A DNA stretch of 8,311 bases from assembly GCA_025936275.1 (NCBI GenBank), contig JAICTR010000101.1, positions 1-8,311 of the forward strand, in the 5' to 3' direction. The position numbers and the translations under genes were made by a program. This DNA is from Burkholderiales bacterium. Lineage in GTDB: Bacteria; Pseudomonadota; Gammaproteobacteria; Burkholderiales; Usitatibacteraceae. How positions within the stretch are numbered: the stretch's first letter is position 1; each line of letters opens with the position of its first letter. Of the stretch, positions 1 through 5,863 are shown piece after piece. A model generated the notes under the pieces. That model was not told where the DNA came from, made no database searches, and saw only the letters and a list, made by a program, of their open reading frames with translations.

Positions 1-744
1 GAAACGGGAGCCGCCCACCTCGATCACGTCGCCCGCGCCGACCGGATGGCTTCCCGGCGGCAGCGGCGCATGGTTGAGGCGCGGCGCATGGGTGCCGCCA
101 AAACGCGCGAGGAAATAGCCCGCGCCCCTGCGCACCACGAGCGCGGAATCGCCGCCCGCGATGCCGATCATCGTGTTGGCGCGGTCGAGCGCGATCACCT
201 GGCCCGTGCGCTCGCCGGCGGTGACGCGCAGCGCGAGCCCGGCGGGGCCGGCCTGCGCCACGGCCTCCGCATCCATCGCGAGCGTCGGGTTGCGCGCGAT
301 CGCCATGGTGCGCGAGAGGTCGCGCTCGTCGCGCTGCGCCGGCTGCGGCGCCGCCGCTTCCTGCTCGACCACCGCGACGTGCGAGGCGAGCATCGTGCGC
401 TCGTAGTCGGTGAGGACCGTGCTCTCCAGGCTCCCCACGCGGCCGACCATCATCGAATCGTCGAAGAAATGCAGCCGATGCAGGCCGATCTGGATCAGGT
501 CGAGGTGGTGCACCACCTGGTGCGAGGTGGCGATGCCGTTCACCTTCGTGCCGTTGGTGCTGGCGAGGTCCTCGACGTAGACCGTGCGGTTCACGAGCCG
601 GAAGAGCATGTGCCGGCCCGAGATCGCGGGATGGTCCACCACGATGTCGCAGTCGGGATGGCGCCCGACGACCGTCACGGGACGGGTGATCTCCACCTCC
701 CGCACGATCTCGTCGCCAATGCTCAGCACCACTCGAGCCGCCAT
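1..744 (-). CDS. FHA-domain protein, C-terminal end cut by window edge
   Basis: The gene starts at the ATG at 744-742 and stays open to base 1, giving 248 visible residues with no stop. The N-terminal domain (about residues 5-95) is a clear forkhead-associated domain. It has VVGRHPDCD (G27, R28), S-G-R-H at 42-45 and the S-T-N-G-T turn at 62-66, followed by N69-G70. These are the residues that contact phosphothreonine in this family. A linker of about 60 residues rich in A, Q and E follows. Residues about 161-248 look like a second, degenerate FHA fold: they keep a late VGAGDVIEVGG turn, but the expected G-R and S-x-x-H residues are missing. FHA proteins read phosphothreonine in signalling, secretion or division complexes, and the partner here is unknown. 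A GGGCGGTGG stretch six bases before the ATG can serve as ribosome binding site. The gene lies 75 bp downstream of the kinase-like gene on the same strand, so co-transcription is plausible. Confidence is high for the first FHA domain and modest for the second. Confidence 0.9.
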   Translation of the reverse strand, partial: MAARVVLSIGDEIVREVEITRPVTVVGRHPDCDIVVDHPAISGRHMLFRLVNRTVYVEDLASTNGTKVNGIATSHQVVHHLDLIQIGLHRLHFFDDSMMVGRVGSLESTVLTDYERTMLASHVAVVEQEAAAPQPAQRDERDLSRTMAIARNPTLAMDAEAVAQAGPAGLALRVTAGERTGQVIALDRANTMIGIAGGDSALVVRRGAGYFLARFGGTHAPRLNHAPLPPGSHPVGAGDVIEVGGSRF

Positions 745-790
745 TTCGGTCCACCGCCCTTTCTCATTCTGTCGCGCGGTTCCCGGGGCA

Positions 791-819
791 CGGGCCGCGT
801 CCTCGCCTGTTCCGGCCCG
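791..819 (-). other. Stem-loop directly after the kinase-like gene stop
   Basis: CGGGCC (minus strand, 819-814) and GGCCCG (796-791) form a perfect 6-bp inverted repeat around a 17-base loop, beginning right after the TAG stop at 822-820. No T-run follows, so it is not a standard intrinsic terminator. It may be an mRNA processing or stability element between the kinase-like and FHA genes, or chance in GC-rich DNA. Confidence 0.25.
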
Positions 820-1653
820 CTACGCGCGCTTGTAGCGCGACGCGAACGTGTCCGCCGGGCGCAGGTCGTTCTCCAGGTCCTTCACGCCTTCGACCATCGC
901 CGCCACCTCGCCGGCCGCCTGCGCCTCGCGCTGGGTGTCGACCAGGCCCGCGAGCCGCACGCTGCCGCCGCTCACCGTGACCGCCGCATTGAGCGCCGCG
1001 GTCCGTCCATCGCGCCGCAGCGCCGAGCGTACCGCCCACTCCAGGGCCATATTGTCCATGAGACGGATCGATTCGGGGGTTTCCTGGAAGCGCTTCTTCT
1101 TCATCACGCATTCGACCTCGTCCACGCACTCCTCGACCGAGAGCCGCTCCGTGGAGAGCACCAGGTCGTAGTGCTCCGGGTCGCGCCAGTTCACGCCGAA
1201 GTGGCGGCGCGTGATCGCCGTGTGCGCCTCCTCGTTCATCGCGATCTCGTTCTCGACCGCCTCGCGGTTGTCGGTGGCGAGGCGCTCCATCATGCGTTCG
1301 ATGCGCAGGTCGAGCGGCGCGCAGACGCGCACCCGGATCACGTGCGGGACGTCCTTCAGCAGGTGCACCGCGCCCCAGCCGCGGATCACGCCCGTCGAGC
1401 CGTCGCGCAGGAACCGGAAGGTCTCGTCGGCGGTGAAGATCGAGAGGCTCGTGCGGTCGGTCGTGAGCCGCTCCCAGAGGCCCGACTTGCCCTCGAGGAA
1501 GCGCTCCACGTGGCTTTTACGCAGGCGCATCTTGTTGGCGATCGGCTCGATGATCTCCTGGTACACCACCTTGCGCTGGGTGCGCTCGGCGATGCCGGAG
1601 GCGACGTCCTTTCCGAGGGATCCCATCTCACGGGTCATCGCGATCAGAGGCAT
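820..1653 (-). CDS. Cytidylate-kinase-like protein with C-terminal BON domain
   Basis: The protein has 277 residues. Residues 1-190 match the cytidylate kinase-like family (P-loop nucleoside kinase fold). It opens with IAMTREMGSLGKD, where G11-S-L-G-K15 is a shortened Walker A loop. A second conserved block, RRHFGVNWRDPEHYDLVLST (149-168), is typical of the family. Residues about 204-266 look like a BON domain: a helix, then VTVSGGSVRLAGLVD and a closing VEGVKDLEN. BON domains are usually found in exported envelope proteins, but no signal peptide or membrane segment is visible here, so a cytoplasmic location is inferred. The substrate is unknown. Housekeeping Cmk is shorter (about 220-230 residues) and lacks BON, so this is not assigned as cmk. 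The ATG at 1653 is supported by AAGGA eight bases upstream. The gene follows the MCP gene after 56 bp and precedes the FHA gene by 75 bp, all on one strand, which suggests a signalling transcription unit. Confidence 0.88.
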   Translation of the reverse strand: MPLIAMTREMGSLGKDVASGIAERTQRKVVYQEIIEPIANKMRLRKSHVERFLEGKSGLWERLTTDRTSLSIFTADETFRFLRDGSTGVIRGWGAVHLLKDVPHVIRVRVCAPLDLRIERMMERLATDNREAVENEIAMNEEAHTAITRRHFGVNWRDPEHYDLVLSTERLSVEECVDEVECVMKKKRFQETPESIRLMDNMALEWAVRSALRRDGRTAALNAAVTVSGGSVRLAGLVDTQREAQAAGEVAAMVEGVKDLENDLRPADTFASRYKRA

Positions 1654-1709
1654 GGTCGTGTTCCTTTTCTTGTTCGGTTGGGGGCTGTAGGGAAAAGCAC
1701 GCGTTACGG

Positions 1710-3407
1710 TCAGAATTCCTTCCAGTCGTCATCGTCCGCGGCGGCGAGCATCGGCTCGCGGCGCGCGTGCGACGCGGCCGGGTGCGCCGCGATCGGCGCG
1801 GGTGAGGCGGATTCGGTCGCTGCGTCGGACGCCGGCGGCTCGGCCACGGCGGGCAGCTCGCCCTCCTCGAGGCGGAACTGCGCCACGGCACGCGAGAGTC
1901 CGGTCGCCTGGCTCGCCATGCTGGTCGCGGCGGCGGTGGCCTCCTCCACCAGCGAGGCGTTCATCTGCACCACGTTGTCCATCTGCGTGATCGCGCGGTT
2001 GATCTGCTCGATCCCCGAGCTCTGCTCGTGGCTCGCCGCGGCGATCTCGGTCATGATCTCGGCCACCCGGCGCACCGAAGCCACCAGCTCGTCCATGGTC
2101 TTGCCGGCCTGCTCGACCAGGCGCGCGCCGTTCTCCACGCGGCTCACCGAATCCTCGATGAGGCCGCGGATCTCCTTCGCCGAGGCGGCCGAGCGCTGCG
2201 CGAGGCTCCTCACCTCGGAGGCGACCACCGCGAAGCCGCGTCCCTGCTCGCCCGCGCGCGCCGCTTCCACCGCCGCGTTCAACGCCAGGATGTTGGTCTG
2301 GAACGAGATGCCGTCGATCACCCCGATGATGTCGGAGATGCGCTTGGACGACGTGCTCACGTCCTGCATCGTCTTCACCACCTTGCCCACCGCCTCGCCG
2401 CCCTTCTCGGCGGTGGAGGACGCGGTGCCGGCGAGCGCGCTCGCCTGCTTCGCGTGCTCGGCGTTCTGGCGCACGGTGGTGGTGAATTCCTCGAGCGTGG
2501 ACGCGGTCTCCTCGAGCGAGCTCGCATGCTCCTCGGTGCGGCTGGAAAGCTGCTGGTTGCCCGCGGCGACCTGGGTCGCGCCGACCGCGATCGATTCCGA
2601 ACCGGAGCGGATCTGCTGCACGATTCGCCCGAGGCCGTCGTTCATGTCGCACAGCGCCCTGAGGAGCTCCGCCGCCTCGTCGCGCCCGCGCGGGACGATC
2701 GCCGAGGTGAGGTCGCCGGCGGCCACGCGGCGCGCGACGCTCACCGCCTCGCGCAACGGCTTCGTGATGCTGCGCGTGAGGGTCCAGGCGAGCAGCACCG
2801 CGATGGCGAGCACGATACCCTCGACGACGTAAGTGGTCTTCGCGAGCCGGTCGCCCATGAGCAGCGCCGCGCTGGTGGCGTCCTCGTTCGCCTGCTTCTG
2901 GATCTGCGTGAGCTGCTCGAGGGCGTCCATCATCTTGTTCACCGCGGGGTCCACCTCGTTCATGAGGAGGCCCACCGCTTCCTCGTTGCGGAACGAGCTC
3001 TGCAGCACCATCGCGCGATTGAACGGGTCCTGAATCGACTGGTCGGCCTTCTCGAGGCCGTCGACGATGTCGCGCTCGGCCGGGGTGAGCTCGAACCTCG
3101 CCATGATCTCGCGCGCGTCGCCGAAGCGGCGCGTGAGCTTGTTCGCCGCCTTCTGCTGCTCCTGCATCGCCGAGTACTCGGTGAGGAGTCCCACGTTGCG
3201 CATCACGCTCGAGCGGCGCAGCACCAGCTCCTGCATTTCGGAGGCGAGGCGCTCCTTGATGATGGAGTTGGACGAGACGGTGGCGAGGTCCTTGCGGCTC
3301 TTGCTCGCAAGGTAGGTGCCGCCCACGGAGACCGAGAGCAGCACGGCGAGGATCGCGCCGAAGCCGACGGCGAGACGCGTCCCGATCGAAAAGTTGCGAA
3401 GGATCAT
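1710..3407 (-). CDS. Methyl-accepting chemotaxis protein
   Basis: This transmembrane chemoreceptor of 565 residues (from the ATG at 3407) should signal through CheA/CheW. A short cytoplasmic start is followed by TM1 (about 12-34). The periplasmic region (about 35-190) resembles the four-helix-bundle ligand domain 4HB_MCP, including an RRSSVMRNVGLL segment. TM2 is at about 194-211 and a HAMP domain at about 212-265. The signalling hairpin contains the nearly invariant tip near 362-407 (SFQTNILALNAAVEAARAGE and GRGFAVVASEVRSLAQRSA). Flanking helices carry Tsr-like methylation segments (SLEETASTLEE; SLVEEATAAA). An A/P-rich linker ends in DDDDWKEF; D-W-K-E-F fits the x-W-x-x-F pentapeptide that tethers CheR/CheB. 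The ligand cannot be read from sequence. An upstream in-frame GTG at 3416 is rejected because the AGAAGGGAG ribosome site overlaps it and sits eight bases before the ATG. The gene is first in a run with the kinase-like and FHA genes. Confidence 0.96.
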   Translation of the reverse strand: MILRNFSIGTRLAVGFGAILAVLLSVSVGGTYLASKSRKDLATVSSNSIIKERLASEMQELVLRRSSVMRNVGLLTEYSAMQEQQKAANKLTRRFGDAREIMARFELTPAERDIVDGLEKADQSIQDPFNRAMVLQSSFRNEEAVGLLMNEVDPAVNKMMDALEQLTQIQKQANEDATSAALLMGDRLAKTTYVVEGIVLAIAVLLAWTLTRSITKPLREAVSVARRVAAGDLTSAIVPRGRDEAAELLRALCDMNDGLGRIVQQIRSGSESIAVGATQVAAGNQQLSSRTEEHASSLEETASTLEEFTTTVRQNAEHAKQASALAGTASSTAEKGGEAVGKVVKTMQDVSTSSKRISDIIGVIDGISFQTNILALNAAVEAARAGEQGRGFAVVASEVRSLAQRSAASAKEIRGLIEDSVSRVENGARLVEQAGKTMDELVASVRRVAEIMTEIAAASHEQSSGIEQINRAITQMDNVVQMNASLVEEATAAATSMASQATGLSRAVAQFRLEEGELPAVAEPPASDAATESASPAPIAAHPAASHARREPMLAAADDDDWKEF

Positions 3408-3415
3408 GGTTCCCA

Positions 3416-3424
3416 CTCCCTTCT
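3416..3424 (-). promoter_or_regulatory. Ribosome binding site that fixes the MCP start
   Basis: AGAAGGGAG on the minus strand ends eight bases before the ATG at 3407. It overlaps the alternative in-frame GTG at 3416-3414, which would leave no spacing, so translation most likely begins at the ATG. Confidence 0.65.
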
Positions 3425-3463
3425 GCCTGTCGCACCGCTAACGGTTGTTGCTGATCGGTCGGA

Positions 3464-3492
3464 ACTTTGTTGCCTGCGCCTTCCAGGGTCAA
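3464..3492 (-). promoter_or_regulatory. Candidate sigma-70 promoter of the MCP gene
   Basis: On the minus strand, TTGACC (3492-3487, five of six consensus -35 bases) is followed after 17 bases by CAAAGT (3469-3464, three of six -10 bases). It lies about 57 bp upstream of the MCP ATG, inside the only sizeable gap on this side. The strong -35 and correct spacing favour it; the poor -10 lowers confidence. No good FliA (sigma-28) promoter was found in the gap. Confidence 0.3.
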
Positions 3493-3627
3493 CGGTGAGC
3501 GGCTTTCATCCGTAATCGCCCTGTAACGCGCACGCGCGGGATCGCTCGCCGCGGGCGATGCGCGTTTCATTCGAGCGGGATGCGAATCGGGAAAACGCGC
3601 GCGCGCCGGAATGTGCGCCGCGTCACA

Positions 3628-3642
3628 CCGCGCGTTGCGCGG
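3628..3642 (-). other. Short GC stem-loop downstream of the oxidoreductase gene
   Basis: CCGCGC-GTT-GCGCGG is a perfect 6-bp stem with a three-base loop, about 50 bp after the stop of the FAD/Fe-S oxidoreductase gene. It lacks a T-tract, so it is at most a weak or factor-dependent terminator element. The rest of the 285-bp gap (3408-3692) holds the candidate MCP promoter and no convincing ORF. Confidence 0.25.
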
Positions 3643-3692
3643 CGATTACTGATGTAACCCTTTGAAGCGCAAGGAGTCCTGTCGCGGGGCTG

Positions 3693-5540
3693 TCACGCGA
3701 TCGCGGGCGCCCGGTGGTGCGCGTGGCACGCGGGGCCGGCGTGCGTCATGGTGAGGAGGAACTTCTGCATGTCCCACGCGCCGGTGGGGCAGCGCTCGGC
3801 GCAAAGCCCGCAGTGCAGGCACACGTCCTCGTCCTTCGCCATGATGCGGCCGGTGCGCAGCGGCCCGCCGACGTAGAGCGCCTGCGCGAGGTCCTCGGCA
3901 GGCGCGTTGAGGCGCGCGCGCAGCTCTCCCTCCTCGCCGTCGGCGGTGAAGGTGATGCAGTCCATCGGGCAGACGTCGACGCACGCATCGCACTCGATGC
4001 AGAGCTTCGGGGTGAAGACCGTCTGCACGTCGCAGTTCAGGCAGCGCTGCGCCTCCTTCCAGGCGAGCTCCGGGTCGAACCCGAGCTCCACTTCCTGGCG
4101 GATGTCCTTCAACGCGATCGTGAGCTCCTTCAGCGGCACCTTGTAGCGCGCGTCGCCGGCCACCTGGTTGTCGTAGCTCCACTCGTGGATGCCCATCTTC
4201 TGCGAGCGCAGCAGCGCCTGCGGCGCGGGACGCGCGCGCACGTCCGCGCCCTGGCAGAGGAGGTCGATCGATACCGCCGCCTCGTGCCCGTGCGCGACCG
4301 CCCAGATGATGTTCTTCGGGCCGAGCGCCGCGTCGCCGCCGAAGAACACCTCGCGCCGCGTGGAGCCCATGGTGACCGGGTCGACGACCGGCATGCCGTG
4401 CTCGTCGAACTCGATGCCGATATCGCGCTCGATCCAGGGGAATGCGTTCTCCTGGCCCACCGCGACCAGCACGTCGTCGCATTCGAACACCTGCTCGGGC
4501 TCGCCCGCCGGCACCAGGGCGCGGCGCCCGCGCGCGTCGTACTGCGCCTTCACCTTCTCGAACGCGACGCCGGTGAGGCGCCCGTCGCGGTGCAGGAACG
4601 CCTTGGGCACGAGCCAGTTGAGGATCGGGATGCCTTCGTGCATCGCGTCCTCCTTCTCCCACGGGCTCGCCTTCATCTCCTCGAAGCCGGAGCGCACGAC
4701 GACCTTCACGTCCTCGCCGCCCAGGCGCCGCGAGGAGCGGCAGCAATCCATGGCGGTGTTGCCGCCGCCGAGCACGATCACGCGCTTGCCGATGCGATCG
4801 ACGTGTCCGAAGGACACCGAGGAGAGCCAGTCGATGCCGATGTGGATGTTGGCCGCGGCCTCGCGCCGGCCGGGGAGGTCCAGGTCGCGCCCGCGCGGCG
4901 CGCCCGAGCCGACGAACACCGCGTCGTAGCCCTGCCCGAGGAGCTTCTTCATCGAATCGATGCGCTGGCCGCCGCGCAAATCGACGCCCAGGCCGATCAC
5001 GTAGCCCACCTCCTCGTCGATCACGCTCTCCGGAAGGCGGAAGCGCGGGATCTGCGTGCGGATCATGCCGCCCGCCACCCGGTCCGACTCGAACACCGTG
5101 ACCGCGTAGCCGAGCGGCGCGAGGTCGCGCGCCACGGTGAGCGAGGCGGGCCCCGCGCCCACGCAGGCGACACGCTTGCCGTTGCGCTTCGCCGCCGGCT
5201 TCGGCATGCGCGATGCGACATCGCCCTTGTAGTCGGCGGCGACGCGCTTCAGGCGGCAGATCGCGACCGGCTGCGCCTTGGCGGGCGCCGCCTCGCCTTC
5301 GGCGGGCGCGCCCTCCTCGACGCGCGTGCGGCGGCACGCGGGCTCGCAGGGGCGATCGCAGGTGCGCCCGAGGATGCCGGGAAAGACGTTCGATTCCCAG
5401 TTCACCATGTACGCGTCGGCGTAGCGGCCCTGGGCGATGAGGCGGATGTATTCGGGAACGGGCGTATGCGCGGGGCACGCCCATTGGCAATCGACGACGC
5501 GATGGAAGTACTGCGGATCCGCGATGTCCGTCGGCTTCAC
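3693..5540 (-). CDS. FAD-dependent NAD(P)H oxidoreductase, GltD-like, with ferredoxin-type [4Fe-4S] domain
   Basis: This 615-residue protein has the architecture of the glutamate synthase small subunit and its relatives. It probably moves electrons between NAD(P)H and a low-potential Fe-S carrier through FAD. The N-terminal region carries the cysteines of the GltD Fe-S domain (C18, C22; C61, C65, C69 in CDRPCEPAC). A first dinucleotide site, VGAGPASL (127-134), binds FAD. A second, VLGGGNTAMD (256-265), binds NAD(P)H. GGDAALGP (401-408) is the second FAD contact. The C-terminus adds two CxxCxxCxxxCP motifs (C514/517/520/524 and C574/577/580/584) and an extra C500-x-x-C503. Classical GltD is about 470 residues and lacks this tail. 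The closest known type I recall is the FAD subunit (KorC-like) of 2-oxoglutarate:NADP oxidoreductase from Azoarcus-type betaproteobacteria. Neither GltB nor 2-oxoacid oxidoreductase subunits are in the window, so the partner is unknown. The GTG start at 5540 is supported by GGGAGG five bases upstream. Confidence 0.92.
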   Translation of the reverse strand: MKPTDIADPQYFHRVVDCQWACPAHTPVPEYIRLIAQGRYADAYMVNWESNVFPGILGRTCDRPCEPACRRTRVEEGAPAEGEAAPAKAQPVAICRLKRVAADYKGDVASRMPKPAAKRNGKRVACVGAGPASLTVARDLAPLGYAVTVFESDRVAGGMIRTQIPRFRLPESVIDEEVGYVIGLGVDLRGGQRIDSMKKLLGQGYDAVFVGSGAPRGRDLDLPGRREAAANIHIGIDWLSSVSFGHVDRIGKRVIVLGGGNTAMDCCRSSRRLGGEDVKVVVRSGFEEMKASPWEKEDAMHEGIPILNWLVPKAFLHRDGRLTGVAFEKVKAQYDARGRRALVPAGEPEQVFECDDVLVAVGQENAFPWIERDIGIEFDEHGMPVVDPVTMGSTRREVFFGGDAALGPKNIIWAVAHGHEAAVSIDLLCQGADVRARPAPQALLRSQKMGIHEWSYDNQVAGDARYKVPLKELTIALKDIRQEVELGFDPELAWKEAQRCLNCDVQTVFTPKLCIECDACVDVCPMDCITFTADGEEGELRARLNAPAEDLAQALYVGGPLRTGRIMAKDEDVCLHCGLCAERCPTGAWDMQKFLLTMTHAGPACHAHHRAPAIA

Positions 5541-5545
5541 GCCCG

Positions 5546-5551
5546 CCTCCC
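5546..5551 (-). promoter_or_regulatory. Strong ribosome binding site for the GTG-started oxidoreductase
   Basis: GGGAGG on the minus strand lies five bases before the GTG at 5540-5538. It decides for this non-ATG start; no in-frame ATG is near, and the Cys-rich N-terminal domain requires the sequence from here on. Confidence 0.7.
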
Positions 5552-5615
5552 GCCGCGCTCGCGGCTCGATGAGTGCCTGCGGGCCAGTTTAAAGGAGGCT
5601 GGGGCGTTGCGCGAG

Positions 5616-5634
5616 GCGGCGCGTCGCGCGCCGC
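5616..5634 (-). other. Eight-base-pair all-GC hairpin after the small membrane ORF
   Basis: GCGGCGCG, a three-base loop and CGCGCCGC form a perfect 8-bp stem starting seven bases beyond the stop of the 41-codon ORF and ending about 75 bp before the oxidoreductase start. No T-run follows. It could attenuate or terminate transcription between the two genes, or protect an mRNA end. Confidence 0.4.
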
Positions 5635-5641
5635 GCATTCG

Positions 5642-5767
5642 CTAGTGGGCGAGATCCTCGACGCGTGCCGGTATCTGCGGCGCGAGCGCCTGGGCTATCG
5701 CGCGCCACAGCGTCCGGATGAGCCAGCCGAGGGCGAGCAGGGTCGCGATGACGGTGAGCGAGATCAT
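5642..5767 (-). CDS. Small single-pass membrane protein, 41 residues, hypothetical
   Basis: The short ORF begins with ATG at 5767 and ends with TAG at 5644-5642. Residues 1-21 (MISLTVIATLLALGWLIRTLW) form one hydrophobic segment broken only by R18. A probably amphipathic tail follows (RAIAQALAPQIPARVEDLAH), with acidic residues and a histidine at the end. A good GGAG ribosome site lies eight bases upstream. It sits between the aldolase gene (96 bp upstream) and the oxidoreductase gene (101 bp downstream), all on the same strand. I do not recognise a family. The sequence would fit a small membrane anchor or regulatory peptide, but no function is assigned. Evidence that it is real: the Shine-Dalgarno match, the coherent membrane profile, and its position in a gap that would otherwise be empty for over 300 bp. 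It is too short for codon statistics to decide. Confidence 0.5.
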   Translation of the reverse strand: MISLTVIATLLALGWLIRTLWRAIAQALAPQIPARVEDLAH

Positions 5768-5863
5768 TGCTTCTTCTCCATGCGCGGGTAGTCCGCGGCG
5801 CAAGAGTAGAGGCGATGGCGGCGTGCGACTGTGATGGCACGCACAATCGGCCGCCGGCGGCGT

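Noticed and set aside
46..2832. 928-codon plus-strand ORF
   Set aside because: It runs antisense across the FHA, kinase-like and MCP genes. It has no family features, is rich in R, A, H and S, and mirrors the GC-rich third positions of the real minus-strand genes.
3440..3475. FliA (sigma-28) promoter for the MCP
   Set aside because: A CAAAGTTC resembling the -35 is present, but no GCCGATAA-like -10 lies at the required 11-base spacing.
2028..3515. 495-codon plus-strand ORF
   Set aside because: Antisense to the MCP gene; composition is skewed to H, R, L and A with no recognisable motif.
1729..3570. 613-codon minus-strand ORF in another frame of the MCP
   Set aside because: Arg/Gly-rich frame-shadow of the MCP gene with no domain features.
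3646..3657. TTAC-TGAT-GTAA inverted repeat
   Set aside because: Only four base pairs per arm and no match to an operator I can name.
5591..5598. AAAGGAGG, a perfect Shine-Dalgarno sequence on the plus strand
   Set aside because: It would serve only a TTG-started 12-codon frame; most likely chance in intergenic DNA of minus-strand genes.
3714..5645. 643-codon plus-strand ORF
   Set aside because: Antisense to the FAD/Fe-S oxidoreductase, whose motifs are unambiguous on the minus strand.
5573..5791. 72-codon plus-strand ORF
   Set aside because: Overlaps the small membrane ORF in antisense, has no ribosome site and no hydrophobic or domain pattern; the minus-strand ORF is better supported.
5850..5861. 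GCCGCCGGCGGC palindrome after the aldolase stop
   Set aside because: With a minimal loop only a four-base stem remains and no T-run follows, so it cannot be called a terminator.
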